Below, one piece after another: positions 1-7,830 of a stretch of DNA of 51,037 bases. This DNA is from Phreatobacter sp. (GTDB lineage: Bacteria; Pseudomonadota; Alphaproteobacteria; Rhizobiales; Phreatobacteraceae): positions 1 through 51,037 of the forward strand of contig NZ_JAUYFA010000084.1 of NCBI RefSeq assembly GCF_030691135.1, given 5' to 3'. The notes under the pieces were generated by a model that was not told the origin of the DNA, made no database searches, and was given only the letters and a program-made list of their open reading frames with translations. Every line of letters begins with the position of its first letter. Within the stretch, counting starts at the first letter, position 1. Both the position numbers and the translations under genes were made by a program.

Positions 1-2
1 CG

Positions 3-617
3 GCCGCCCCGCGCCTGCCCTCCGGCGGATCGGGCGGTGGTGGCGCGTCAGCCCAGGCCGCCTCCGCCGCGACGGCGCCGCGCCTCGCCTCGGTCGCCAG
101 GCCCGAGGGCGCGCCCATGGCGATGCGCGAACAGGCGGCGCCGCAGGCCCAGCCCCATCTGGCGCTGGCCGGCATCGCCGACATCATCAGGCTCTGCGCC
201 GAGAAGCGCGACGTGCGCCTGAAGCAGCAGCTCGAGGGCGACATGCACCTCGTGCGCTGCGAGGACGGAAGGCTCGACTTCCGCCCCACCCGCAATGCCG
301 CCCCGACGCTCGCCGGCGACCTGCAGAAGAAGCTGACCGACTGGACCGGCCGCCGCTGGGTCGTCACCATTTCCTCCGAAGAGGGTGAGCCGACGGTGCG
401 CGAGCGCCTCGCTGGCGAACAGGCCGACCGCGAGCGCGGCGTCCTTGCCCATCCCTCGGTCCAGGCCGTGCTGGCGAAGTTCCCGGGCGCCGAGATCATC
501 GCGGTGCGCCCGCTCGACGGCACGGGCGAACCCGTCCCCGCAACGCTGCAACCGGCCGACGACGACGATTCGGACTGCAATTGGGAACCCGTCGACCCCT
601 GGGACGACGACTTCTGA
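3..617 (+). CDS. dnaX: DNA polymerase III tau/gamma subunit, C-terminal part (5' end outside window)
   Basis: The reading frame is open from the first bases of the window and ends at TGA 615-617. It starts in an Ala/Pro/Gly-rich linker (about 40 residues) and then enters a compact domain with the pattern of the alphaproteobacterial tau C-terminus: a helix around ALAGIADIIRLCAEKRD, then a strand-rich part ending in TGRRWVVTISSEEGEPTVRE, and a very acidic tail (DDDDSD, WDDDF). In the family this domain contacts the polymerase alpha subunit and DnaB, while the ATPase domain (not in this window) loads the clamp. The ybaB gene follows after 20 bp, the usual dnaX-ybaB-recR order, which supports the call. 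Only about 204 residues are visible. Confidence 0.82.
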   Translation, partial: AAPRLPSGGSGGGGASAQAASAATAPRLASVARPEGAPMAMREQAAPQAQPHLALAGIADIIRLCAEKRDVRLKQQLEGDMHLVRCEDGRLDFRPTRNAAPTLAGDLQKKLTDWTGRRWVVTISSEEGEPTVRERLAGEQADRERGVLAHPSVQAVLAKFPGAEIIAVRPLDGTGEPVPATLQPADDDDSDCNWEPVDPWDDDF

Positions 618-637
618 CGATCACGAAGGATTTCGCC

Positions 638-961
638 ATGAAGGACATTATGGGCCTGATGAAACAGGCACAGGCCATGCAGGCCAAGCTCCAGGAGGCC
701 CAGGCTGACATGGAGCGCACCGAGGTGCAGGGCACCTCCGGCGGCGGCATGGTCACCGTCAGCCTCACCGTGAAGGGCGACCTGAGGAGCATCTCCGTCG
801 ACCCCTCGCTGCTGAAGGCCGACGAGAAGGAGATCGTCGAGGACCTCATCGTCGCCGCCCATGCCGACGCCCGCCGCAAGGCCGAGGTCGTGGCAGAGGA
901 GAAGATGAAGGGCGTCACCGGCGGCCTGCCGCTGCCGCCCGGCATGAAACTGCCGTTCTGA
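638..961 (+). CDS. ybaB: YbaB/EbfC-family nucleoid-associated protein
   Basis: A 107-residue protein starting MKDIMGLMKQAQ, with the family hallmarks: an N-terminal amphipathic helix rich in Met, Gln and Lys (MQAKLQEAQADMERTEV), the glycine turn TSGGGMV, the short strands VTVSLTVKGDLRSISVDPSLL and a C-terminal helix ending in LPLPPGMKLPF. Family members form dimers that bind DNA in a tweezer-like way and condense the nucleoid. ATG 638 is chosen over an upstream in-frame start at 581 because it matches the usual N-terminus and the upstream start lies inside dnaX. It lies between dnaX and, after a cupin gene, recR. Confidence 0.93.
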   Translation: MKDIMGLMKQAQAMQAKLQEAQADMERTEVQGTSGGGMVTVSLTVKGDLRSISVDPSLLKADEKEIVEDLIVAAHADARRKAEVVAEEKMKGVTGGLPLPPGMKLPF

Positions 962-968
962 GCCCCTG

Positions 969-1439
969 ATGCCGCCGCGCCGCGTCGCCATCGCCGACAT
1001 CACGCCCTTCGCCTATGCCTTCGAGGCGGGCATCGGCGGCACCATGACCGATGTCGGCCGCACCCTCGGCAGCGACACCATCGGCCTCCTCGTCCAGACG
1101 GTGAAACCGGGCATGCGCTCGTCGCGCCGGCACCGCCACATCTTCCAGGAGGAAATCCTCGTCGTCATGGCCGGCGAGGCGACACTCATCCACAGCGAGG
1201 AGCGCGTGCCCGCGAAGGCCGGCGACGCCTTCTGCTACCGCGCCGGCGACCCCGATCCGCATTGCTTCGAGAACACCGGCACGACAGACCTCGTCATCTG
1301 GGCCTTCGGCAACCGCTTTCCCCATGAGGTCTGCCTCTATCCCGACCAGGGCGTCGCCTTCGTGGAGGGGCTTGGCGCTGAGGTGCCGCTGGAAGCCGTC
1401 CAGCAGAGCGACTGGACCGAAGACCGCCGCAAGACCTGA
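969..1439 (+). CDS. Small cupin-domain protein of unknown substrate
   Basis: A 156-residue single-domain protein starting 7 bp after ybaB. It holds the two cupin motifs: motif 1 has HRH, then EE and a glycine (HRHIFQEEILVVMAGEA), giving the usual His/His/Glu metal ligands; motif 2 has GDAFCYRAG followed by PHCFENTG, with the last His and the Asn. The fold is a small beta barrel that usually binds Fe, Mn or Zn. Substrate and reaction cannot be read from the sequence. It sits between ybaB and recR, which are usually adjacent; the short spacing (7 bp and 15 bp) suggests cotranscription with both. It could be an enzyme, an isomerase or a small-molecule sensor. Confidence 0.85.
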   Translation: MPPRRVAIADITPFAYAFEAGIGGTMTDVGRTLGSDTIGLLVQTVKPGMRSSRRHRHIFQEEILVVMAGEATLIHSEERVPAKAGDAFCYRAGDPDPHCFENTGTTDLVIWAFGNRFPHEVCLYPDQGVAFVEGLGAEVPLEAVQQSDWTEDRRKT

Positions 1440-1454
1440 GAAAGAAGCCCATCC

Positions 1455-2060
1455 ATGTCCAAGAGGGTCGCTGGCCCCGAAATCGAGCGGCTGATCCAGC
1501 TCCTCGCCAAGCTGCCGGGCCTCGGCCCCCGTTCGGCGCGGCGCGCCGCGCTTCACCTCGTCAAGAAGCGCGAGAGCCTGATGCAGCCGCTAACCGCCGC
1601 CATGGCGGAGGCGCTGGACAAGATCGTCATCTGCAACGTCTGCGGCAATGTCGACACCTCCGATCCCTGCACGCTCTGCAGTGATCCGCGCCGCGACGGC
1701 GGGGTCATCGTGGTGGTGGAGGACGTTTCCGATCTCTGGGCGCTGGAACGCGCCGGGGCGATCAACGCCAAGTACCACGTGCTCGGCGGCACGCTGTCGC
1801 CGCTCGACGGCGTCGGCCCGCAGGACCTCAATATCGAAAGCCTGGTCAACCGGGTGCGCGAGGGCGGCGTGCGCGAGGTGATCCTGGCGGTCAACGCCAC
1901 CGTCGACGGCCAGACCACCGCCCACTACATCACCGACCTGCTGGCGGGCACCGGCGTCGCGGTGACACGGCTCGCCCACGGCGTGCCGGTGGGCGGCGAG
2001 CTCGACTATCTCGACGAGGGCACGATCTCCGCGGCGATCAGGTCACGCACGAGCTTCTGA
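1455..2060 (+). CDS. recR: Recombination mediator protein RecR
   Basis: A 201-residue protein of the normal RecR length. Domains in order: N-terminal helix-hairpin-helix ([20 protein letters not shown], about 18-37), a four-cysteine zinc finger (CNVCGN ... [10 protein letters not shown], about 59-80), a Toprim domain beginning [18 protein letters not shown], and a C-terminal Walker-B-like stretch with [15 protein letters not shown]. RecR works with RecO (and RecF) to load RecA on SSB-coated gaps. It is the last gene of the dnaX-ybaB-cupin-recR group; no gene follows on this strand for 2 kb and the gap beyond it holds strong inverted repeats. Confidence 0.96.
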   Translation: MSKRVAGPEIERLIQLLAKLPGLGPRSARRAALHLVKKRESLMQPLTAAMAEALDKIVICNVCGNVDTSDPCTLCSDPRRDGGVIVVVEDVSDLWALERAGAINAKYHVLGGTLSPLDGVGPQDLNIESLVNRVREGGVREVILAVNATVDGQTTAHYITDLLAGTGVAVTRLAHGVPVGGELDYLDEGTISAAIRSRTSF

Positions 2061-2115
2061 GAGGGCGCTGCCGGAGCCCCTGAGACCTTTCGCCAGCGCT
2101 CCGGAACGGGCGCCG

Positions 2116-2148
2116 CCTTCACCTCTCCCCGCCGGGGAGAGGTGAAGG
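2116..2148. repeat. Near-perfect 33-bp palindrome in the recR/uxaC convergent gap
   Basis: A 16-bp arm beginning CCTTCACCTCTCC meets its exact complement across one central base. The arms are GC-rich and face each other between recR (+) and uxaC (-), so an RNA from either strand would form a very stable hairpin. There is no T-run after it, so it is either a factor-assisted bidirectional terminator or a copy of a dispersed palindromic element. Similar CTCTCCCC/GGGGAGAG palindromes are known to be scattered in alphaproteobacterial genomes; that part is general knowledge. Confidence 0.7.
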
Positions 2149-2210
2149 ATCCGCGCGGTCGTGCCCTCCATCGACCCCATCCGGCATATCGACCCAATCG
2201 ACCACATCGC

Positions 2211-2300
2211 GTCATGACCGGGCCTGTCCCGGGCATCCACGACTTCATGTCGCATGCGGGTGTTCAAGACGTGGATGGCGGGAACAAGACAGGCCCTGAC
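2211..2300. repeat. Imperfect 90-bp inverted repeat, probable Rhizobiales intergenic repeat element
   Basis: The left arm (2211-2241) runs GTCATGACCGGGCCTGTCCC then GGGCATCCACG; the right arm (2270-2300) is its imperfect complement, sharing CATCCACG, a CCCG block and GGGCCTGTC. The 28-bp loop has no coding signs. The style (a CATCCACG/CGTGGATG core with GACAGGCCC flanks) is that of short mobile palindromic units found between genes in Rhizobiales. It lies just beyond the 3' end of uxaC. No transposase is associated. Confidence 0.6.
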
Positions 2301-2321
2301 CCGCTGGATAGAGCGCCCGCC

Positions 2322-3758
2322 CTAGAGGCGATAGGCCTCCTTCGCCAGCCGGTAGGCGAGGTCCACCGCCAGCTCCTGGGCCTCGTCCTCATCGAGCCGG
2401 CCGTCACCAACGAGTTCGGCCAGATGCGCGCAGTCGACCCGCCGGGCGACGTCGTGGCGGGCCGGGATGGACGGGAAGGCGCGGGTGTCGTCGTTGAAGC
2501 CGACGGTGTTGCAGAAGCCGGCCGTCTCGATCGCTTGGCTCTTGAAGCGCTTCATGCCCTCGACCGAATCGAAGAACCACCAGGGCGGCCCCAGCCGCAG
2601 CGCCGGATAATGGCCGGCGAGCGGCGCGAGCTCGCGCGAATAGGCGGTCTCGTCCAGCGTGAAGAGGATGATGGTCAGCGAGGGCTCGTTGCCGACCGCG
2701 TCGAGCAGCGGCTTCAGGGCGGCGACATAGTCCGTCGGGCCGGGGATGTCGGCGCCCATGTCGCGGCCGAAGCGGGCGAAGATCCCGGCATTGTGGTTGC
2801 GGCGCGAGCCCGGATGGATCTGCAGCACCAGCCCGTCGTCGAGGCTCATGCGCGCCATCTCCGTCAGCATCTGGCCGCGGAAGAGATCGGCCTGCTCGGG
2901 CGACGGTTGGCCGCCGGAGACGATGCGGAACAGCCGGTCGGCCTCGACCGGATCGAGATCCGCCGTGCGCGCCGACGGGTGGCCGTGATCGGAGGCGGTG
3001 GCGCCGTGGTCGCGGAAGAAGGCCCGGCGTTGCCTGTGGGCCGCGAGATACCCTGTCCAGGTCGCGGTATCCTCGCCCGTCAGCTCACCGAAGCGGATGA
3101 GATTGCCGCGGAAACCCTCGAATTCCGGGTCGACCACCGCATCGGGCCGATAGGTGGTGACCACCCGCCCGCCCCAGCCGGAACGGCCGAGCTCCGCATG
3201 GCAGCTGAGGTCGTCGAGCGCGCCTTCCGTCGTCGCGATCACCTCGATCCCGAAGGTCTCGAACAGCGCGCGGGGGCGATAGGCTGGCAGCGCGAGGGCC
3301 GCCGCGATCCGCTCGTAGACCGCATCGGCATTGTCGGCCGACAGCCGCTCGTCGAGGCCGAACAGCGCGGCGAAGGCATGGTCGAGCCACAGCCGCGTCG
3401 GGGTGCCGCGGAAGAGATGATAATGTGCCGCGAAGCGCCGCCAGATGGCCCGCGGGTCCGTCTCGACCGGCGCGCCATCCCTCGTCGGCACGCCGAGATT
3501 CTCCATCCGCACGCCCTGCGAATAGAGCATGCGGAAGACATAGTGATCGGGCACGACGAAGAGCTTGGCCGGATCGGGAAAGGCGGCGTTTTCGGCATAC
3601 CAGCGCGGATCGGTATGGCCATGCGGCGAGATGATCGGCAGGTTCGCGACGCTGTCGTAGAGCCGCCGCGCCACCGCCCGGGCCGTGGGATCGAGCGGAA
3701 GGAGCCGGTCGGGCGCGCAGATCTGGCTCGAGGGCGATGGCAGCCGCGACGGGGTCAT
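2322..3758 (-). CDS. uxaC: Glucuronate isomerase (uronate isomerase)
   Basis: A 478-residue protein, close to the family norm of about 470. It converts D-glucuronate to D-fructuronate (and galacturonate to tagaturonate), the first step of hexuronate catabolism, in the cytoplasm. Visible signatures are SPHGHTDPRW near the N-terminus (HxH metal site of the amidohydrolase barrel), YHLFRGTPTRLWLDHAF, LQIHPGSRRNHN and a C-terminal FNDDTRAF followed by SIPARHDVARR. ATG 3758 gives the standard N-terminus; the frame stays open upstream to 4055, but that stretch does not look like UxaC. No uxaB, uxuA or KDG genes lie in the window, so the rest of the pathway is elsewhere. A palindrome 57-78 bp upstream is a candidate operator. 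Confidence 0.93.
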   Translation of the reverse strand: MTPSRLPSPSSQICAPDRLLPLDPTARAVARRLYDSVANLPIISPHGHTDPRWYAENAAFPDPAKLFVVPDHYVFRMLYSQGVRMENLGVPTRDGAPVETDPRAIWRRFAAHYHLFRGTPTRLWLDHAFAALFGLDERLSADNADAVYERIAAALALPAYRPRALFETFGIEVIATTEGALDDLSCHAELGRSGWGGRVVTTYRPDAVVDPEFEGFRGNLIRFGELTGEDTATWTGYLAAHRQRRAFFRDHGATASDHGHPSARTADLDPVEADRLFRIVSGGQPSPEQADLFRGQMLTEMARMSLDDGLVLQIHPGSRRNHNAGIFARFGRDMGADIPGPTDYVAALKPLLDAVGNEPSLTIILFTLDETAYSRELAPLAGHYPALRLGPPWWFFDSVEGMKRFKSQAIETAGFCNTVGFNDDTRAFPSIPARHDVARRVDCAHLAELVGDGRLDEDEAQELAVDLAYRLAKEAYRL

Positions 3759-4063
3759 GAAGCCTCCCGCTCCGGATGGCCGCTTGATGTCGCGCCTTTC
3801 CTCCGATAGCAGCAGCAAACTAGTATGGTAGCTTGCGAAGTCAACGTCGCCGGGCTTGTCGCCGTCGCGACGATGGGGCACTGAGACGGGATGCCTATGG
3901 CCGATCTCGCGAACCCCCGCCGGCGTCCCGAAGACATCGTGGCGATCCGCCACCCGAACGCGCGCCATGCCCAACATGCGGACGACAGATTCGCTGATGA
4001 CGATCGGCGAAAGCCGCTGGACGATCTCGACGGAATCGGCCGGGTAGCAGACCATGCCGGCAG
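3759..4063. other. 305-bp divergent intergenic region between uxaC and the epimerase gene
   Basis: This stretch separates two divergent genes and must hold both promoters. On the minus strand the uxaC frame stays open for 99 more codons. Its translation is rich in Arg and His and matches nothing I recognise; I read it as chance openness at high GC, though a decayed gene fragment cannot be excluded. The one clear structure is the imperfect palindrome at 3815-3836. Confidence 0.4.
3815..3836. promoter_or_regulatory. Candidate operator (22-bp imperfect palindrome) upstream of uxaC
   Basis: The sequence GCAAACTAGTATGGTAGC followed by TTGC reads as GCAA-x-CTA-xx-AT-xx-TAG-x-TTGC, with 16 of 22 positions symmetric. 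It is A/T-rich compared with its surroundings and sits 57-78 bp upstream of the uxaC start. Hexuronate genes are commonly controlled by GntR/FadR-type repressors (UxuR, ExuR) that bind palindromes of this size; assignment to that family is inference, since no regulator gene is adjacent. Confidence 0.4.
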
Positions 4064-4927
4064 ATGATCACGCTCGCGACAGGCGCCCAGCGCGCCGCCA
4101 TAAGCCTCACCGGCGCCGAACTGAAGGCCTGGTCGGTCGACGGCCATGAGCTTCTGTGGCCGGGCGATCCCGCCTGGTGGAGCCAATCCGCGCCCATTCT
4201 CTTTCCCATCGTCGGCTGGGCCCGGGAAGGGCGCATCCGTGTCGACGGGACCGACCGCCCGATGGGCGTCCATGGCTTCGCCGCCGGCGGCAGCTTTCGC
4301 GTCCTGGCCGCGGACGCAGCCTCCTGCACCCTCGAACTCGCCGCTGATGCGGCAACGCGCGCGGTCTACCCCTTCGCCTTCCGCCTGACCGTCACCCATG
4401 CGCTGACCGACGAGGGCCTTGCCACCACCATCGCCGTCACCAACGACGGCGACCGGCCCATGCCCTATGCGATGGGCCTGCATCCCGGCTTCCGCTGGCC
4501 GCTGAGCGGGGAGCGTCGCGAAGGCCATGCCATCGTCTTCGCCGAGGCCGAGGAGCCCGCCGTTCCGGTCATCGCGGCCGGCGGGCTGTTCTCGGATGAC
4601 CGGCGCCCGGTGCCGCTCGCAGGCACGCGCCTCGCCGTCAGCGACGACGCCTTCGCCGCCGAAGCGCTGTGCTTCCTGCAGGCCCGCAGCCGCTCCTGGC
4701 ACTTCGAGGCCCCGGACGGGGCGAGGCTGACCATGGCGCTCGACGGCTTTCCGCATCTGGCGCTGTGGTCGAAGCCGGGCGCGCCCTTCCTCTGCATGGA
4801 GGCCTGGACGGGTCACGGCGACCCGGTCGGCTTTGCCGGCGACCTCGCCGACAAGCCGTCGATGCGGCTACTCGCTCCCGGTGCCTGCGACACGGCCCGG
4901 ATGAGCCTCGCCTTCACGCCGCGCTGA
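4064..4927 (+). CDS. Aldose 1-epimerase-like protein (galactose mutarotase fold, LacX type)
   Basis: A 287-residue mutarotase-fold protein. Members interconvert alpha and beta anomers of free or phosphorylated sugars. Landmarks are the strand block GAELKAWSVDGHELLWPGDP, ILFPIVG, the sugar-binding His in GVHGF (about H70), the catalytic-type His in LHPGFRWP (about H140) and a Glu in MEAWTGHGDP (about E246). The LacX-like subgroup is recognised by the SAPILFPIVG and PFLCMEAW segments. It is divergent from uxaC, so a role with sugar acids or their phosphates is possible, but the substrate is not determined. ATG 4064 is the natural start. Confidence 0.85.
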   Translation: MITLATGAQRAAISLTGAELKAWSVDGHELLWPGDPAWWSQSAPILFPIVGWAREGRIRVDGTDRPMGVHGFAAGGSFRVLAADAASCTLELAADAATRAVYPFAFRLTVTHALTDEGLATTIAVTNDGDRPMPYAMGLHPGFRWPLSGERREGHAIVFAEAEEPAVPVIAAGGLFSDDRRPVPLAGTRLAVSDDAFAAEALCFLQARSRSWHFEAPDGARLTMALDGFPHLALWSKPGAPFLCMEAWTGHGDPVGFAGDLADKPSMRLLAPGACDTARMSLAFTPR

Positions 4928-5066
4928 GGCGATGGCCAGGTTCTGCGGCCCGGCCGAGGTCGATCTGGCATTGTCGGCGCCTCCCGCCAGCCGGACATGA
5001 CCGTCCTTCCCCAGGACCCTTACCTCCAGGCCAATCGCGCGCTCGTCCGCAAAACTCTGGAATGAT

Positions 5067-6041
5067 TCATAAAAAGATGCGGGTCCTGACGAAGTCGAGC
5101 ATGGTCGCCTGACCCGAACCGAGGACGGCGGTGCCGAGCCTTTCGGCCCAGTAGCGCTCGGAGCCGTAGCGCAGCCGGCCGCGCCGCAGGCGGTCAGAGA
5201 GGAGATGGAGGTCGAGCTCCTCGGTCATGCCGATGGCGCCGTGCACCGCATGGGCGATGGCGGCGACCTCGGCCGCCGCTTCGCCCACCGTGACCTTGGC
5301 GGCCGCGACGGCCTCCATGCCGGTCGGGGCGCAGGCGGCGAGATTGGCGGCGGCCCGGGCGCCGTGGACCAGTTCGGTCATCACGGCGAGTTGCTGCTGC
5401 ACCGCCTGGAACTTGCCGATCGGCTTGCCGAACTGCGAGCGATCATTGGCATAGCGCAGGGTGGTGGCGAACATCGCCTCCATCGCACCGGCCATTTCCG
5501 CGGCCTCGATCCGGGCACCGGTGAGAAGCGCGTCGAAACCGGGGAGCCGCGGGCCGTTGGCGCCGCGCCAGCGCATCCGGCAGAAGGTGCCCTCGCCGGT
5601 CGTCTCGAGGCTCGCCGCATCGGCCGACAGGAGGATCGCGCCGTCGCCGTCGGGCACCAGGACCATGTCGGCGAATTCCCCCGCCGGCACCTGGGCGAGC
5701 AGGACATCGTCGTCCGATCGTGCCGAGGCTGCGATGGCGATGATCCCTTCCGGGATCGCCTCCCCCGCCGAAGCGATCGCCGCCCGCGCCGCCATGGTGG
5801 CCGCCAGCGGCAGGGGCAGGGCGTGCCGGCCGGTGGCGAGCAGGACCGGCAGCGTCTCGGCGCAGGAGAGGCCCGCGCCGCCCTGTGCTTCGGCGACGAG
5901 CGCGTCGAGGAAGCCGGATTCGGCGAGCGACGCCCAGACGGGCGCCGCCGAGACGCGGTCCTTCAGCCCCCTCACCGCGGCGGGAGTGACGATCTCGGCC
6001 ATCAGCCGGTCGGCGGTGTCTGCGATCAAGGTGTCGGTCAT
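5067..6041 (-). CDS. Acyl-CoA dehydrogenase, short second subunit-like protein
   Basis: A 324-residue acyl-CoA dehydrogenase-family protein, shorter than the usual 380. The N-terminal helical part is divergent, the middle beta domain is reduced (residues about 120-180), and the C-terminal helical domain is well kept: YANDRSQFGKPIGKFQAVQQQLA (FAD-contacting Arg and Gln) and AVHGAIGMTEELDLHLL. It starts 8 bp after the other dehydrogenase gene ends, so the two are cotranscribed. In the family such long/short pairs form alpha2-beta2 flavoenzymes acting on bulky acyl-CoAs such as sterol or aromatic side chains; a heteromer here is inference. Confidence 0.85.
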   Translation of the reverse strand: MTDTLIADTADRLMAEIVTPAAVRGLKDRVSAAPVWASLAESGFLDALVAEAQGGAGLSCAETLPVLLATGRHALPLPLAATMAARAAIASAGEAIPEGIIAIAASARSDDDVLLAQVPAGEFADMVLVPDGDGAILLSADAASLETTGEGTFCRMRWRGANGPRLPGFDALLTGARIEAAEMAGAMEAMFATTLRYANDRSQFGKPIGKFQAVQQQLAVMTELVHGARAAANLAACAPTGMEAVAAAKVTVGEAAAEVAAIAHAVHGAIGMTEELDLHLLSDRLRRGRLRYGSERYWAERLGTAVLGSGQATMLDFVRTRIFL

Positions 6042-6049
6042 GGGGAGGC

Positions 6050-7210
6050 TTACCGGAGGCCGATGCCGCGGGCGATCATGCCGCGCAGGATCTCCCGCGT
6101 GCCGCCGCGCAGCGAGAAGGAGGGGGCCATGCTGACCGTATAGGCGAGGGTGCGCATGAGGGCGTCCGGCGGCGACGCCTCGGGGTCGGCGGCGATGGCG
6201 GCGGAGATCGCCGCCGGGATCATCTGCTCGTAGGTGGTGCCGAGATCCTTGACGAGGGCGGCATGGACCACCGGACTGTCGCCGGCGACGAGGCTGGCGG
6301 TGACGCTCAGCGACAAGGCCCGGAGCGATGCGAGATGGGCCGCCAGCCGGCCGACCAGCACGACGTCGTCGCGGCTGCGGGCCGGCAGGCTCTTCAGATA
6401 GCCGAGCCAGGTATCGACCAGCACCATGGACGACAGGATCCGCTCGGGACCCGAACGCTCGAAGGCGAGTTCGGCATTCACCTGTTCCCAGCCAGCACCC
6501 TCTTCGCCGATCAGCGCATCGGCGGGCAGGACGACGTCGTCGAAGGTCACCTCGGCGAAATGCGCGTCGCCCGACAGGTCGCGGATCGGCCGGATGGAGA
6601 TGCCCGGCTGCTTGAGGTCGACGATGACCTGCGACAGGCCCCTCTGGCGGTCCTCGATGGTGCCCGAGGTGCGCACCAGGGCGATCATGGCGTCGCAGAT
6701 CGCCGCGTTGCTGGTCCAGATCTTCCGCCCGTTGAGGCGGTAGCCGCCGCCGGGCAGCGGCTCGGCGCGGGTGCGGACGCTGGCAAGGTCCGAGCCGGAA
6801 TTCGGCTCGCTCATGCCGATGCAGAAGAACATCTCGCCGGCCGAGATCTTCGGCAGATAGGACTGCCGCTGCGCCTCGGTGCCATAGCGCAGGATCAGCG
6901 GCCCCGACTGGCGGTCGGTGATCCAGTGCGCCGCCACCGGGGCGCCGGCGGCGAGCAGTTCCTCGGCGATGACGAAACGGGCGAAGAAACCGCGCTCGGC
7001 GCCGCCATAGCGCTTCGGCAAGCTGAGGCCGAGCCAGCCGCGCCGGCCGAGCGCCCGGCTGAAGGCCGGGTCCGAGCCCATCCACGAGCGCGCCCGCTTT
7101 TCGGGGGGCATGGCGGCGAGCGCCTCGGCGAGGAAGGCCTTCACCTCCGACCGCAGGGCTTCGTCCCCGGCCGGGATGGTCGCATAGGGCAGCGGCGAAA
7201 AGCTCGTCAT
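6050..7210 (-). CDS. Acyl-CoA dehydrogenase, long subunit
   Basis: A 386-residue protein with all three acyl-CoA dehydrogenase regions: an N-terminal helical bundle with WLGLSLPKRYGGAERGF, a middle beta domain with GMSEPNSGSDLASV (flavin-binding signature) and GYRLNGRKIWTSNA, then the C-terminal bundle with FERSGPERIL and the closing LRGGTREILRGMIARGIGL. The GGTREI form is typical of bacterial FadE-like enzymes; the Glu of mammalian MCAD is not at that place. It catalyses alpha-beta desaturation of an acyl-CoA and passes electrons to ETF; etfBA is 11 kb away. A 7-bp inverted repeat lies 51-69 bp upstream of its ATG. Confidence 0.92.
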   Translation of the reverse strand: MTSFSPLPYATIPAGDEALRSEVKAFLAEALAAMPPEKRARSWMGSDPAFSRALGRRGWLGLSLPKRYGGAERGFFARFVIAEELLAAGAPVAAHWITDRQSGPLILRYGTEAQRQSYLPKISAGEMFFCIGMSEPNSGSDLASVRTRAEPLPGGGYRLNGRKIWTSNAAICDAMIALVRTSGTIEDRQRGLSQVIVDLKQPGISIRPIRDLSGDAHFAEVTFDDVVLPADALIGEEGAGWEQVNAELAFERSGPERILSSMVLVDTWLGYLKSLPARSRDDVVLVGRLAAHLASLRALSLSVTASLVAGDSPVVHAALVKDLGTTYEQMIPAAISAAIAADPEASPPDALMRTLAYTVSMAPSFSLRGGTREILRGMIARGIGLR

Positions 7211-7260
7211 GGGCGCGCGTGTCCTCGCAGGAGCTTGCCCGCGCGGCGCACGAGAAGCAT

Positions 7261-7279
7261 CATTTCATTGCGTGAAATG
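7261..7279. promoter_or_regulatory. Candidate operator upstream of the acyl-CoA dehydrogenase pair
   Basis: CATTTCA and TGAAATG form a perfect 7-bp inverted repeat around TTGCG, ending 51 bp upstream of the ATG at 7210. A second TTTCGTGAA lies 3 bp further along on the + strand. The size fits a dimeric repressor of the TetR or MarR kind that often controls fatty-acid genes, but no regulator gene is adjacent. Confidence 0.4.
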
Positions 7280-7378
7280 GATTTTCGTGAAGATAGCGCC
7301 GCACCACGGCGCGTCAAGCATGCGGCGGGTCCGCCTTAGGACGGTGCCGGCCGTGTCGAGGACCTGACGATGACCGGC

Positions 7379-7732
7379 CTATTGCACCAGCTTGACCGGC
7401 TTTTCCAGCACGGCCAGCACGCGCCGGAGATCATGGCCGCGCTTCAGGACGAGGCCGGCCGTGTTGATCACGGCATAGGGGCCTTGCTTCGCCTCGGGGT
7501 TCTTCTCGACGCGGTAGAGCGGCATTTCCGAAGCGCGCCGGAAGATGGCGAAGACCGCCTTGCCCTTCAGGAAATCGATCGCATAGTCGCGCCACTCCCC
7601 GGCTGCGACCATACGCCCGTAAAGCTGGAGAATGGCCTGCAGCTCGCGACGATCGAAGGAGACCCGGGGTGGAGCGGCACCGACATTCAGGGGAACGACG
7701 GTACCGGGCGATCGCGGATCGATGTCGGACAT
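7379..7732 (-). CDS. DUF2794 family protein
   Basis: A 117-residue protein matching the alphaproteobacterial DUF2794 family: an N-terminal variable part, then VSFDRRELQAILQLYGRMVAAGEWRD, YAIDFLKGKAVFAIFRRASEMPLYRVEK and a C-terminal PYAVINTAGLVLKRGHDLRRVL. No catalytic motif, membrane segment or signal peptide is visible. The family has no assigned function that I can state; it is nearly always a single gene in Rhizobiales. An overlapping frame on the other strand (7370-7777) is rejected because the DUF2794 match is clear. Confidence 0.85.
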   Translation of the reverse strand: MSDIDPRSPGTVVPLNVGAAPPRVSFDRRELQAILQLYGRMVAAGEWRDYAIDFLKGKAVFAIFRRASEMPLYRVEKNPEAKQGPYAVINTAGLVLKRGHDLRRVLAVLEKPVKLVQ

Positions 7733-7830
7733 GAGGCTCCTTCCAGCGCTCCGGTTCGCGTCACGGCGAGGTCATGATCGACCGGGCCGGTGCGATTGGC
7801 AAGACGGGGCCCCGCGATCCGTCCGGTGCA

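Noticed and set aside
7370-7777. A + strand 135-codon frame opposite DUF2794
   Set aside because: The DUF2794 assignment on the minus strand is clear and the + frame has no family resemblance.
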